A stretch of 24,641 nt of DNA. Source: Bacteroides sp. CAG:530 (GTDB lineage Bacteria; Bacteroidota; Bacteroidia; Bacteroidales; Bacteroidaceae). The number at the start of each line of letters is the position of its first letter. Within the stretch, counting starts at the first letter, position 1. Below are positions 1-6,983 of this stretch, in pieces. Where the stretch lies: assembly GCA_000434735.1 (NCBI GenBank), contig FR881282.1, positions 1 through 24,641 of the forward strand. The letters run 5' to 3'. Below the pieces are notes generated by a model. That model was not told where the DNA came from. It saw only the letters and a program-made list of their open reading frames with translations, and ran no database searches. The position numbers were made by a program, and so were the translations under genes.

Positions 1-36
1 TAATCAGCAAATTAAGTAATGCGTCAGCCCTGACTT

Positions 37-90
37 CGACCGATACGAGCGTTCACATCGACCGTTACGAGCGTTCATACCGACCGAAGT
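37..90. repeat. 22-bp tandem direct repeat, about 2.4 copies
   Basis: Units begin at 37, 59 and 81. Each starts CGACCG; the first two continue (A/T)TACGAGCGTTCA, and the third breaks off after ten bases. The units are clearly more GC-rich than the sequence that follows. The 22-bp period is about two helical turns and is not a multiple of three, so the array is unlikely to be coding. It could be a binding site for a dimeric or tandem-binding regulator, but that is inference. Confidence 0.75.
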
Positions 91-287
91 AAGACAACGT
101 TGTTGCGATATTTCTAGAATTTACTTCCGTTCCGCCGTTTTTCAGTGTATGTCGCTTTAAAAAAGGATAATCTAAAAAATAAAAAAAAGGCGATTTTACT
201 TATTGCAAAAGGCTAATAATAAGGTGATATATTGTGTAAAATGGAGCAAATGATAAAAAATAGACTAAAAAACGAATAATTAGACCT

Positions 288-317
288 TTTGAGGTTTTCC
301 GGAACATTGTTATTTTG
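288..317 (+). promoter_or_regulatory. Candidate Bacteroides-type promoter for the DUF4493/PCMD operon
   Basis: A TTTG at 288-291 is followed after 18 bases by TTATTTTG (310-317). This matches the Bacteroidetes -7 consensus TAnnTTTG at all fixed positions except the second. Transcription would start near 323-325, leaving a leader of about 30 nt before the ATG at 354. Confidence 0.45.
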
Positions 318-353
318 CACTCGTAAAATAGAGTATTAAAATAATAAGGAAAA

Positions 354-1151
354 ATGAGACACAGATTTGTTTTATTTTGCAGCTTTGTCAGTATGCTGCT
401 TTTTGCGTCGTGCTCTAAAGACGATGCTACAAATGTAGCCGAACCGAACGGAAGTGGAACTATCTCGCTAAGTGTAGCGGCCGATGCAGGCTTTAAATCA
501 TCGAGAGCGGTGAATGAGTCGGAATATACAAAAACGGACAACTATACAGTGAAGATCTTACAGGGTGAAGAGGAGCTCGCATCTTTCTTATACAAAGATA
601 AAGCTGCCTCTTATAAGTTGGATAATGGCAACTATACGCTAAAGGCTTTCTATGGGGAAGAACTTCCTGCGTCGCGCGATAAATTCTATGTAGTAGGAAC
701 GAAAGAGTTTACTGTAAGCGGTAATGATGTAGCTGTTAATGTAGACTGTGAACCTACTTGCGGAAAGTTGATAGTTAATTTCGACTCTAAAATGGCGGAC
801 TTTTTCAGCGACTATTATGTTACTTACGAAACTAAGGCTCTTACAGCTGCCAGTCAGACTTGTAAATGGGCAAAGGATGATAAGGAACCGTGGTATGTTA
901 AACTTGACGCAGCCGGTGAAGCAGTAAAAGCGACTGTGCATTATACTGTTAAGGATAGCGATAAAGAAAGAACACAGGTGTTAACTTATAAAACCAATGA
1001 CGGGGGAGACAAGATGCTGCCCAATAAGTCGTGGACACTGAACATTTCTCCGAAAGACAACAACGGAAGCTTGAGTATTACGATAACTATCGATGAAAAT
1101 ACCAATGATAAACCGATTGAAATCGTTGTTCCTACAGATTGGCTAAACTAA
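354..1151 (+). CDS. DUF4493-domain surface lipoprotein
   Basis: This is a 265-aa lipoprotein made of one DUF4493 domain. The signal peptide ends in a lipobox F17-A18-S19-C20. C20 is followed by SKDD, an acidic stretch of the kind that directs Bacteroidetes lipoproteins to the cell surface. A predicted first strand (GTISLS) is followed by S-S-R51-A52. The family patterns G-N-Y-T-L-K-A-x-Y-G-E and a closing V-P-T-D-W-L at the C-terminus are visible. The domain family has no established biochemical role. This is the first gene of the operon, with 28 bases to the next gene. The ATG at 354 is chosen because it gives a complete signal peptide. The SRA motif resembles fimbrillin processing sites, so a structural or adhesive subunit is possible (inference). 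Confidence 0.85.
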   Translation: MRHRFVLFCSFVSMLLFASCSKDDATNVAEPNGSGTISLSVAADAGFKSSRAVNESEYTKTDNYTVKILQGEEELASFLYKDKAASYKLDNGNYTLKAFYGEELPASRDKFYVVGTKEFTVSGNDVAVNVDCEPTCGKLIVNFDSKMADFFSDYYVTYETKALTAASQTCKWAKDDKEPWYVKLDAAGEAVKATVHYTVKDSDKERTQVLTYKTNDGGDKMLPNKSWTLNISPKDNNGSLSITITIDENTNDKPIEIVVPTDWLN

Positions 1152-1179
1152 TTAAGATGTAAAATAGAATATTAAGAAT

Positions 1180-2484
1180 ATGAAGATATTAAATATAGCA
1201 GCATTAGGCCTTTTAGCAACTGTAGCTTTTAGCAGTTGCGAAATGAAGGAGGAATTGTATGGCGGTAAGAACAAAGATAACAACCAAGGTAATTTAGAAC
1301 TTGGTATAGCCGTTAAGCAGCCTTACTCTATGTCGCGTGCAGAAACAGTTTCTGCCGACAATTTTCCGGTAACTATAGAAGGTTCAGCATTAGATAATGC
1401 TTTATCGTATGCTAAGGCTACTGATGTGCCTTCAGTGATTACTCTTCCGGTGGGTACTTATAAGGTAAGTGCTCATAGCCCGGGTGAACTTACTAAGCAG
1501 ATGACTACTCCTTATTATGCGGGTGAGGGAAATTATACCATCAGTAAAGGAGCTAACGAGGTTGCCACAGTGATTTGTAAAATGAAGAATACACGTGTGC
1601 AGCTTAGCTATGGCGAAGATTTCTTCAGTAACTTTAAGGATTGGACTATAACTATCGCGGCTGGAAAAAACAATGCGTTAGAGTATAAAACATCCAGCAC
1701 AAGTCCGGCACCTGTCTATCTTAACATCGAAGACGAAAAGGTAGAGTCTATAATAGTGAATGTTACTGCTACTACTAATAAAGGTGCAAGTGTGATAGAC
1801 GCCAAGACATTCAAAAAATCGGATGCGTCAGAATCATATTCCGATGTTAATAATTGGTTCGAAGGCGGTGATGCCATTACCATCAATATGGGTGCTGTAA
1901 AGGCTGCTGCTGGTACGGTTACAGGCATCACCATTAATGCTAAAGTAACTTTCGAAAATAAGAAAGACGAAATCATTATCGATCCTTCTGAGAGTGAAAC
2001 ACCAGTAGTTCCGGAAACTCCGGATGCTAATGCGCCGACATTGACATTCCAAAAGGGTGTGGATAAGGTGACTTATATCAGCGATAATGAAATTTCATAT
2101 TCAATGAGTGATTCGCCTGCTTCTTTTGACGCAACTATTACAGCTCCATCTAAAATTGAAAGCATCGTAGTTAAGATTGCGGCAGGAAATGATGCGTTTG
2201 CGGAAATCTTAAAGGATTTAAAGATGGACGGTCAAGAGTTTGTGACTTCAGGTGTTAATATTGTAGATAATAATGATTTTAATAATAACTTGTTAGCTTC
2301 TCAGGGATTGACAGGTGTGAAAAAAGGAGATACAAAATATGTATTTCCTATCGGTGTCTTCTTTACATTCTTAAATATAACAAAAGAAACAGATGCAGGT
2401 AAGGCGCACCAATTTGATATAGTGGTTACAGATCAAGCTGGTAAATCTACAAGTGGGACTCTGAAGATTCATATTACGAAATAA
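1180..2484 (+). CDS. DUF4493 lipoprotein with C-terminal Ig-like domain
   Basis: This is a 434-aa lipoprotein. The lipobox is F17-S18-S19-C20, followed by the acidic EMKEE. The DUF4493 domain spans roughly residues 35-270 and shows S52-R53-A54, L-P-V-G-T-Y-K-V and T-P-Y-Y-A-G-E-G. A linker rich in P, E, S and T (about 268-284) leads to a second beta-rich domain (about 285-434). That domain has the same layout as residues about 250-385 of the gene at 6984: a structural strand pattern, an internal 'LG..KKG' type segment and a final 'V-D-x-x-G-x-x-x' hairpin. Only 21 bases separate it from the next gene, so co-transcription is likely. Function is unknown; an exposed binding or scaffold protein is the best guess. 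The last 250 bases are rather AT-rich. Confidence 0.85.
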   Translation: MKILNIAALGLLATVAFSSCEMKEELYGGKNKDNNQGNLELGIAVKQPYSMSRAETVSADNFPVTIEGSALDNALSYAKATDVPSVITLPVGTYKVSAHSPGELTKQMTTPYYAGEGNYTISKGANEVATVICKMKNTRVQLSYGEDFFSNFKDWTITIAAGKNNALEYKTSSTSPAPVYLNIEDEKVESIIVNVTATTNKGASVIDAKTFKKSDASESYSDVNNWFEGGDAITINMGAVKAAAGTVTGITINAKVTFENKKDEIIIDPSESETPVVPETPDANAPTLTFQKGVDKVTYISDNEISYSMSDSPASFDATITAPSKIESIVVKIAAGNDAFAEILKDLKMDGQEFVTSGVNIVDNNDFNNNLLASQGLTGVKKGDTKYVFPIGVFFTFLNITKETDAGKAHQFDIVVTDQAGKSTSGTLKIHITK

Positions 2485-2505
2485 TTTAGAAGGGAAATTA
2501 TTGAG

Positions 2506-4323
2506 ATGAAAAAGATATATTCATTATTAACAATACTGCTTGCTGCTGTGTTTTGCTTTTCTTGTCAGAGCAATGAAACAGTGAGCGATGAAGGCTGTTT
2601 ACGCATATTGGCAGAAACGACAGGCATAACAAGTCGTGTTATAGAGGGATATAATCCCAAACAGCTTGCTGTACAAATAGTAAACGCAAGTGGAGTGACA
2701 GTAGAATCGACTGACGATTTTTCGGAATGGGAAACTGCAGGCAAGACATTCCGTTTGGCTCCGGGCACTTATACTATTAAAGCCGCTTCGTACGGATTCG
2801 ATGGCTCAGAGTCGGGCTTTGATGTGCCTTACTACGCAGGTATCGTACAGGCTATTGTTAAGGCAGGTACTACAACTGTGGCCAGCTTAACATGTACTTT
2901 AGCTAACGTAAAGGTTTCTGTAGAATTCGATGAAACTTTTAAAACTGCTTTCAAGTCGGCCAATGCCGTTGTGAAATCTGCTGTGTCGGGCGTAGCGTCG
3001 CAAACATTTGTGATGGGCGAAACAACTAAGGCCGCTTATTTTCCGGTAGGTAATCTTACTTCTACTATCACAGTGGTTAATAAGTTAGATAAGACTTATA
3101 GTGCTGAAAATGTTGTAGACAATGTAAAGGCTCGCGACTGGGTGAAGTTTGTATATAAGGCTAAGGAAACAGGAACCGGTGGTGTTAAAGTTGATATTGC
3201 CGATAACGGACATAAATACACCTTTACTTTCGATGTTACAATGGAAGACAATAAGTCTATCGACGATTTGACGATGGTAATGAATGATGCAAACTCGTTT
3301 GCCACTTGTGCTTATGTCTATGGTTCTATCACTGCTAAGAAAGGCGAAGGTGTAGTAGATCCTGCAAAGATATTCATTGAATATAAGAAAGCATCTGCAA
3401 GCGAATGGACTTCAGTTGCTGCAACAGTAAACGGAACTGATGCTTATAAGGCAACTCTTACAGGGCTGACAGCAGAAACTGCTTATCAGTATCGTATGGC
3501 TTATCGCGATGGGGATACAAACTTTGAAAGTGAAGCTAAATCGTTCACGACAGAAGCAGCTACAGCTTTGATAAATGGTAACATGGACGATTGGTATAAG
3601 TCGGGTAAGACATGGTATGCATGTTCAGAATCTTATTTCTCAGCTAACGGCTCATCTTTCTGGGATTCAAGTAATCCTGGTACAACAACTGGTGCTGGTG
3701 CTTTGGTTAATAAGAATCCTACTCAAGGTAATGCTACAACGGTACATACTGCTGGCGGAAAGTCTGCGGAATTGAAATCTCAATATGCTTCGGCTTTTGG
3801 AATAGGTAAATTTGCTGCAGCAAGTCTTTATACAGGAAAGTTTAAAAAGTTGCAAGGAGCTGATGGAGCTGTTATCGATTTCGGTCAGCCATTCACAGCA
3901 AGACCTACTCAGCTTCATGGATATTTCCAGTATACTTCGGCTAAGATAAACTATGTAGGTAAAGACACTCCTGCAAGTGCCAATATCGTAAAGAATCAGA
4001 CTGATGATATTTGCTCTATTTATATAGCGCTGACTACCGAAGCCAAGACTGTTGATAATACAGTTGTTAGTACTTTTGTAAATTGGGAAACTGATCCGGC
4101 AGTAGTGGCATACGGAGAATTGCCAGCTTCTGATTGTGTAACTACCAACGGTTGGAAAGAATTCACAATCGATTTGAAGTATCATAACTTGACTACTAAG
4201 CCTACTCACATAATTATAGTATGCTCATCAAGTAAGTATGGCGACTATTTTACTGGGGGTGATGGTAGTATAATGTATGTAGACGATTTGAGCCTAGTTT
4301 ATGGTGAACCGAAAACCAAGTAA
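2506..4323 (+). CDS. DUF4493 - FN3-like - PCMD surface lipoprotein
   Basis: This is a 605-aa lipoprotein with lipobox C17-F18-S19-C20. The DUF4493 domain (about 28-255) contains T42-S43-R44-V45 and V-P-Y-Y-A-G. A fibronectin type III-like module (about 262-350) is recognised from 'I-E-Y-K-K-A...W-T-S-V' and 'L-T-A-E-T-A-Y-Q-Y-R'. The PCMD domain (about 355-605) begins at N-G-N-M360-D-D-W363. It includes SSFWDSSNPG and ends with the typical SSKYGDYFTGG followed by Y-V-D-D-L-S-L-V-Y. PCMD is named as a putative carbohydrate-metabolism or binding module; no catalytic residues can be assigned by eye. The PCMD half closely parallels that of the gene at 5268. The ATG is preceded by a 21-base gap from the upstream gene. 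It is probably surface exposed. Confidence 0.87.
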   Translation: MKKIYSLLTILLAAVFCFSCQSNETVSDEGCLRILAETTGITSRVIEGYNPKQLAVQIVNASGVTVESTDDFSEWETAGKTFRLAPGTYTIKAASYGFDGSESGFDVPYYAGIVQAIVKAGTTTVASLTCTLANVKVSVEFDETFKTAFKSANAVVKSAVSGVASQTFVMGETTKAAYFPVGNLTSTITVVNKLDKTYSAENVVDNVKARDWVKFVYKAKETGTGGVKVDIADNGHKYTFTFDVTMEDNKSIDDLTMVMNDANSFATCAYVYGSITAKKGEGVVDPAKIFIEYKKASASEWTSVAATVNGTDAYKATLTGLTAETAYQYRMAYRDGDTNFESEAKSFTTEAATALINGNMDDWYKSGKTWYACSESYFSANGSSFWDSSNPGTTTGAGALVNKNPTQGNATTVHTAGGKSAELKSQYASAFGIGKFAAASLYTGKFKKLQGADGAVIDFGQPFTARPTQLHGYFQYTSAKINYVGKDTPASANIVKNQTDDICSIYIALTTEAKTVDNTVVSTFVNWETDPAVVAYGELPASDCVTTNGWKEFTIDLKYHNLTTKPTHIIIVCSSSKYGDYFTGGDGSIMYVDDLSLVYGEPKTK

Positions 4324-4352
4324 TAAAGCATAAAACTCCTATAATCTTAACT

Positions 4353-4387
4353 GCAAGAGGCTTTTACTGTATGTGAAAACCTTTTGC
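4353..4387 (+). terminator. Stem-loop, possible attenuator between lipoprotein genes and the barrel gene
   Basis: GCAAGAGG (4353-4360) pairs with CCTTTTGC (4380-4387) with one G-U pair. A further TTTT:AAAA and AC:GT pairing inside closes a short TGTAT loop, with single-base bulges. A T-rich run (CTTGTTTTT) follows, but the ATG of the next gene is only 20 bases downstream. It may act as a partial terminator, setting different levels for the genes before and after it. Confidence 0.45.
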
Positions 4388-4407
4388 GGTTATACTTGTT
4401 TTTAAGT

Positions 4408-5268
4408 ATGAATATAAAGACTCAACTAAGCTTGTTGGTGATAGCGCTCATAGGGCTACTCCCTTTGCAGGCAAATGCGATCGCCGAAGTGGAAACGGCG
4501 GCATCCGACAGCGTCATCGTGTCGGACACGACAAAGCGTTATAATATTTTCTCTGAACCTGCTTCGTCAAAAAGAAAATTGAAGAGCTCGTATCGACCTG
4601 TACGTATCGACCGCGAAATTACTAAGATGACATTTATCCCTAAAGGTACATGGATGACCGGAGGTACAGCATCATATAGCGAACACGATGAAGATAATCT
4701 CAACTTTCTAGTGCTGAAAGACGTGAAAGCTTTGGGGTATACATTTAGTATAAGTCCATATGTAGGCTATTTCTTTAAAGATAATGTGGCGGCAGGTATG
4801 CGTTTTGCCTATAACCGTACTTATCTAGATATGGATAACTTTGAACTGAACTTAGGCGAAGACTTCAATATTAACCTGAATAACCTATATTGGTTGGAGC
4901 ATAAATACGAGGTGTCTGGATTCCTGCGTACCTATATGCCTATTGGAAAGAGCAAGATTTTCGGTCTGTTTAATGAGTTGCGCCTCACCTATGGATATGG
5001 AGAAGGAAAGAACTCTACAGGTTCGGGCACCGAGTACGACGGTACTTACGAGCGTTCGCATAACTTCTTGATAGGTATGGCTCCGGGACTTACGGCTTTC
5101 ATTACCGACTGGTCGGCAGTGGAAGTGTCGGTGGGCGTGATGGGGTATAATTTCAAGTGGGTAAATCAGACTACCAATCAGATAGAGACCGGAAAGAAAA
5201 GAACTTCATCGGGCGACTTCAAGATTAACTTGTTCTCTATCAACATCGGTATGACATTCTATTTATAA
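4408..5268 (+). CDS. Small outer-membrane beta-barrel protein
   Basis: The product is 286 aa. The signal peptide ends ALIGLLPLQANA after residue 24, a type I site without a lipobox Cys. An extension of about 45 residues follows, then a run of alternating aromatic and aliphatic strands from about residue 68 (FIPKGTWMTGGTASYSEH) to the end. The protein finishes SINIGMTFYL, ending close to the aromatic C-terminal pattern of outer-membrane barrels. Length and pattern fit a barrel of roughly eight to ten strands. A TTG start 24 bases upstream is possible, but ATG 4408 places the signal peptide properly. The stop overlaps the next start by one base (TAATG), which suggests translational coupling to the PCMD lipoprotein and a shared function. 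It may anchor or help to display the neighbouring lipoproteins; this is inference. Confidence 0.78.
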   Translation: MNIKTQLSLLVIALIGLLPLQANAIAEVETAASDSVIVSDTTKRYNIFSEPASSKRKLKSSYRPVRIDREITKMTFIPKGTWMTGGTASYSEHDEDNLNFLVLKDVKALGYTFSISPYVGYFFKDNVAAGMRFAYNRTYLDMDNFELNLGEDFNINLNNLYWLEHKYEVSGFLRTYMPIGKSKIFGLFNELRLTYGYGEGKNSTGSGTEYDGTYERSHNFLIGMAPGLTAFITDWSAVEVSVGVMGYNFKWVNQTTNQIETGKKRTSSGDFKINLFSINIGMTFYL

Positions 5269-6593
5269 TGAAACGAAATATGCAGAAAAGATTCAGAAAT
5301 ATAATAGCTACACTCTGTTTGTTGACTTTTGCGGCTTGTGCCATTAAAAATGATATTCCATATCCGTTGGTGGATGGAAGCATACAAGCTATGGAAGTGG
5401 AAGGGCAGTGTGATAGCAATGGTTCAAGCAGCAATCAGGCTATTATTAATAAGGATAAGTGCACTGTGACACTTTATGTGGATGATACGGTAGATCTCAG
5501 TAAGGTACGCATTACCCGCCTTAGTGTGACTAATAGCGCGAAGATAGTGGTAGACCCTGCTATATGTGCCAACTATGAGAAATTCCCTACTAACGGATTC
5601 GAGTCTTTAGATGATCTTACATTGAATACCAATACTTGCATCGACCTAAGCAAGAAAACTACGTTTGTGCTTCGTACTTACCAAGATTATCCTTGGGAAA
5701 TCAGTGTAGAGCGTATTGTGAAACGCGAAATCGTGCTCGAAAGTCAGATAGGCGACGCTGTGGTAGATGACGTTACTCACAAAGTGGTGATTTTTGTTTC
5801 GAATAACCAGCCTCTGAATAAGATAAAGGTTTCGGCATTCTCTTTGGGAGGTCAGCACGGAACGGTTACACCTAATCCTCTTGAGAGTGAGACATACGAT
5901 TTCTCTAAACCTGTAGAATTTTCGGTAAGAAACGGTTGGGAGGAGACCGAAAATAAGTGGACAGTATATGTTTATCAGAAAGAAGAAGAAAATACTGTTC
6001 CCGAAGTTTTTTCGCGCACAAAAAACGCTACGTTGACAGGTAAGGTACAGAATGGGAAGCAAGTAGGCGTAGAATATAAGAAGCAAGGCGAAAACAATTG
6101 GACGGAGTTGCAGTCTTCGGCAATCGAAGTAAGTGGAACGAGCTATACAGCAACGATCGATAAACTGTCACCGTCAACTACTTATGTTTGTCGTGTAAAC
6201 GTAGGCGATAACAAAGGCGACGAGCAGACCTTTACCACATCGCCTGCTACACCACTTACTGATGGTGACTTTGATAACTGGCATAAGAAAGATAAACTGT
6301 GGAATCCGTGGGCGGAAGACGGTACTTCTTTTTGGGATACAGGTAACCGTGGAGCCGTAACCATTGGCGATAGTAACTCTGTACCTACGGATGATACTTG
6401 CAACGGCTCTGGTAAGGCTGCTTTTCTTGAATCGAAATGGCTAGTAATGAAGTTTGCGGCGGGAAACATGATAAGCGGAAGTTATCTGAAGACAGTAGGT
6501 ACAAACGGAATACTCAGTTTCGGACGTGAGTTCTCGGCTTTCCCTACAAAAATTCGTGTGAACTATAAATACACTCTACAAAACTTCGTGTGA
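5268..6593 (+). pseudogene. PCMD surface lipoprotein, N-terminal part (frame broken by duplication)
   Basis: The readable part is 441 aa. The lipobox is F21-A22-A23-C24, followed by AIKNDIPYP, a start typical of PCMD lipoproteins. Two bacterial Ig-like repeats follow (about 34-150 and 152-238), each closing on W-x-[IV]-x-V. There is an FN3-like module (about 247-327) and then the PCMD domain from D332-G-D-F-D-N-W338. The frame runs correctly to about residue 436. It then enters the second copy of a 32-bp tandem duplication and stops after LQNFV. With one copy removed, the gene reads 5268-6967 as 555 aa with a normal PCMD end. It lacks DUF4493 and the SRA motif, unlike its neighbours. Start: ATG 5268 overlaps the upstream stop by one base; ATG 5280 is an alternative. 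Whether the truncated product is made is unknown. Confidence 0.85.
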
Positions 6594-6607
6594 ACTATAA
6601 ATACACT
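6544..6607. repeat. 32-bp tandem duplication inside the PCMD gene
   Basis: Copy 1 (6544-6575) and copy 2 (6576-6607) abut directly and differ at one base, the ninth (A in the first, C in the second). Both begin CTACAAAA and end with AACTATAAATACACT. Because 32 is not a multiple of three, the duplication shifts the reading frame. The protein segment V-N-Y-K-Y-T is encoded in both copies. Confidence 0.95.
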
Positions 6608-6967
6608 ACTACCACAATCGAAAAAATAGGCGATGATATGTGGCAAGATTTGAAAGGACGCCCTGATTCTTGTTTTATATGGATAGCCCTGACCGACTGG
6701 GATGAACCGCGCGAAATACGCACTCGCCCTAGTGAACGTCAGTTGTTCGAGATAAACGATCCACATGTCATAGCCTATGCCGAACTTATTAAAGGTGAAG
6801 ACGTGACTTCATGGACAAGAGAGGATTTAGTGCTGAAATACAGATATACTAACCGCAGACCGAAATACATTGTAGTAGTAGCTACTTCGAGCAAGTACGG
6901 CGACTACTTTACCGGTGGGGTTGGTAGTAAACTCTGGATTGATAATTTTGAATTGTTGTACGATTAG
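6590..6967 (+). pseudogene. PCMD surface lipoprotein, C-terminal fragment
   Basis: This is the remaining part of the PCMD domain, in the frame shifted by the duplication. It reads on from N-Y-K-Y-T-T-T-T-I-E-K to the family end motif SSKYGDYFTGG and L-W-I-D-N-F-E-L-L-Y-D. The nominal GTG start at 6590 lies inside the second duplicate and has no signal peptide, so this is unlikely to be an independent gene. It matches the C-terminus of the gene at 2506 motif for motif. Only 16 bases separate its stop from the next gene. Confidence 0.85.
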
Positions 6968-6983
6968 AAAGTTAGTGAATTAA

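Larger units (their letters stand above)
1..353. other. Upstream intergenic region of the surface-protein operon
   Basis: No convincing gene is seen on either strand. The region holds a 22-bp tandem repeat (37-90), a 10-bp palindrome ACAACGTTGT (94-103), a very AT-rich stretch from about 155 to 287, and a candidate promoter (288-317). The preceding gene, if there is one, lies outside the window. Confidence 0.6.

Noticed and set aside
37..90. CRISPR array
   Set aside because: The 22-bp units abut without spacers, there are fewer than three copies, and no cas gene is present.
3667..4209. A 180-aa minus-strand open frame, and similar ones at 7605-8303 and 23373-23834
   Set aside because: All sit opposite well-supported lipoprotein genes and show no domain, signal peptide or composition of a real protein.
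4384..4407. TTG start extending the barrel protein by eight residues
   Set aside because: The ATG at 4408 gives a normal signal peptide; the TTG lies inside the right arm of the hairpin.
6544..6607. Programmed ribosomal frameshift joining the two PCMD fragments
   Set aside because: No slippery heptamer with a downstream structure is evident. The exact 32-bp duplication fully explains the frame change, and its removal restores the family sequence without extra residues.
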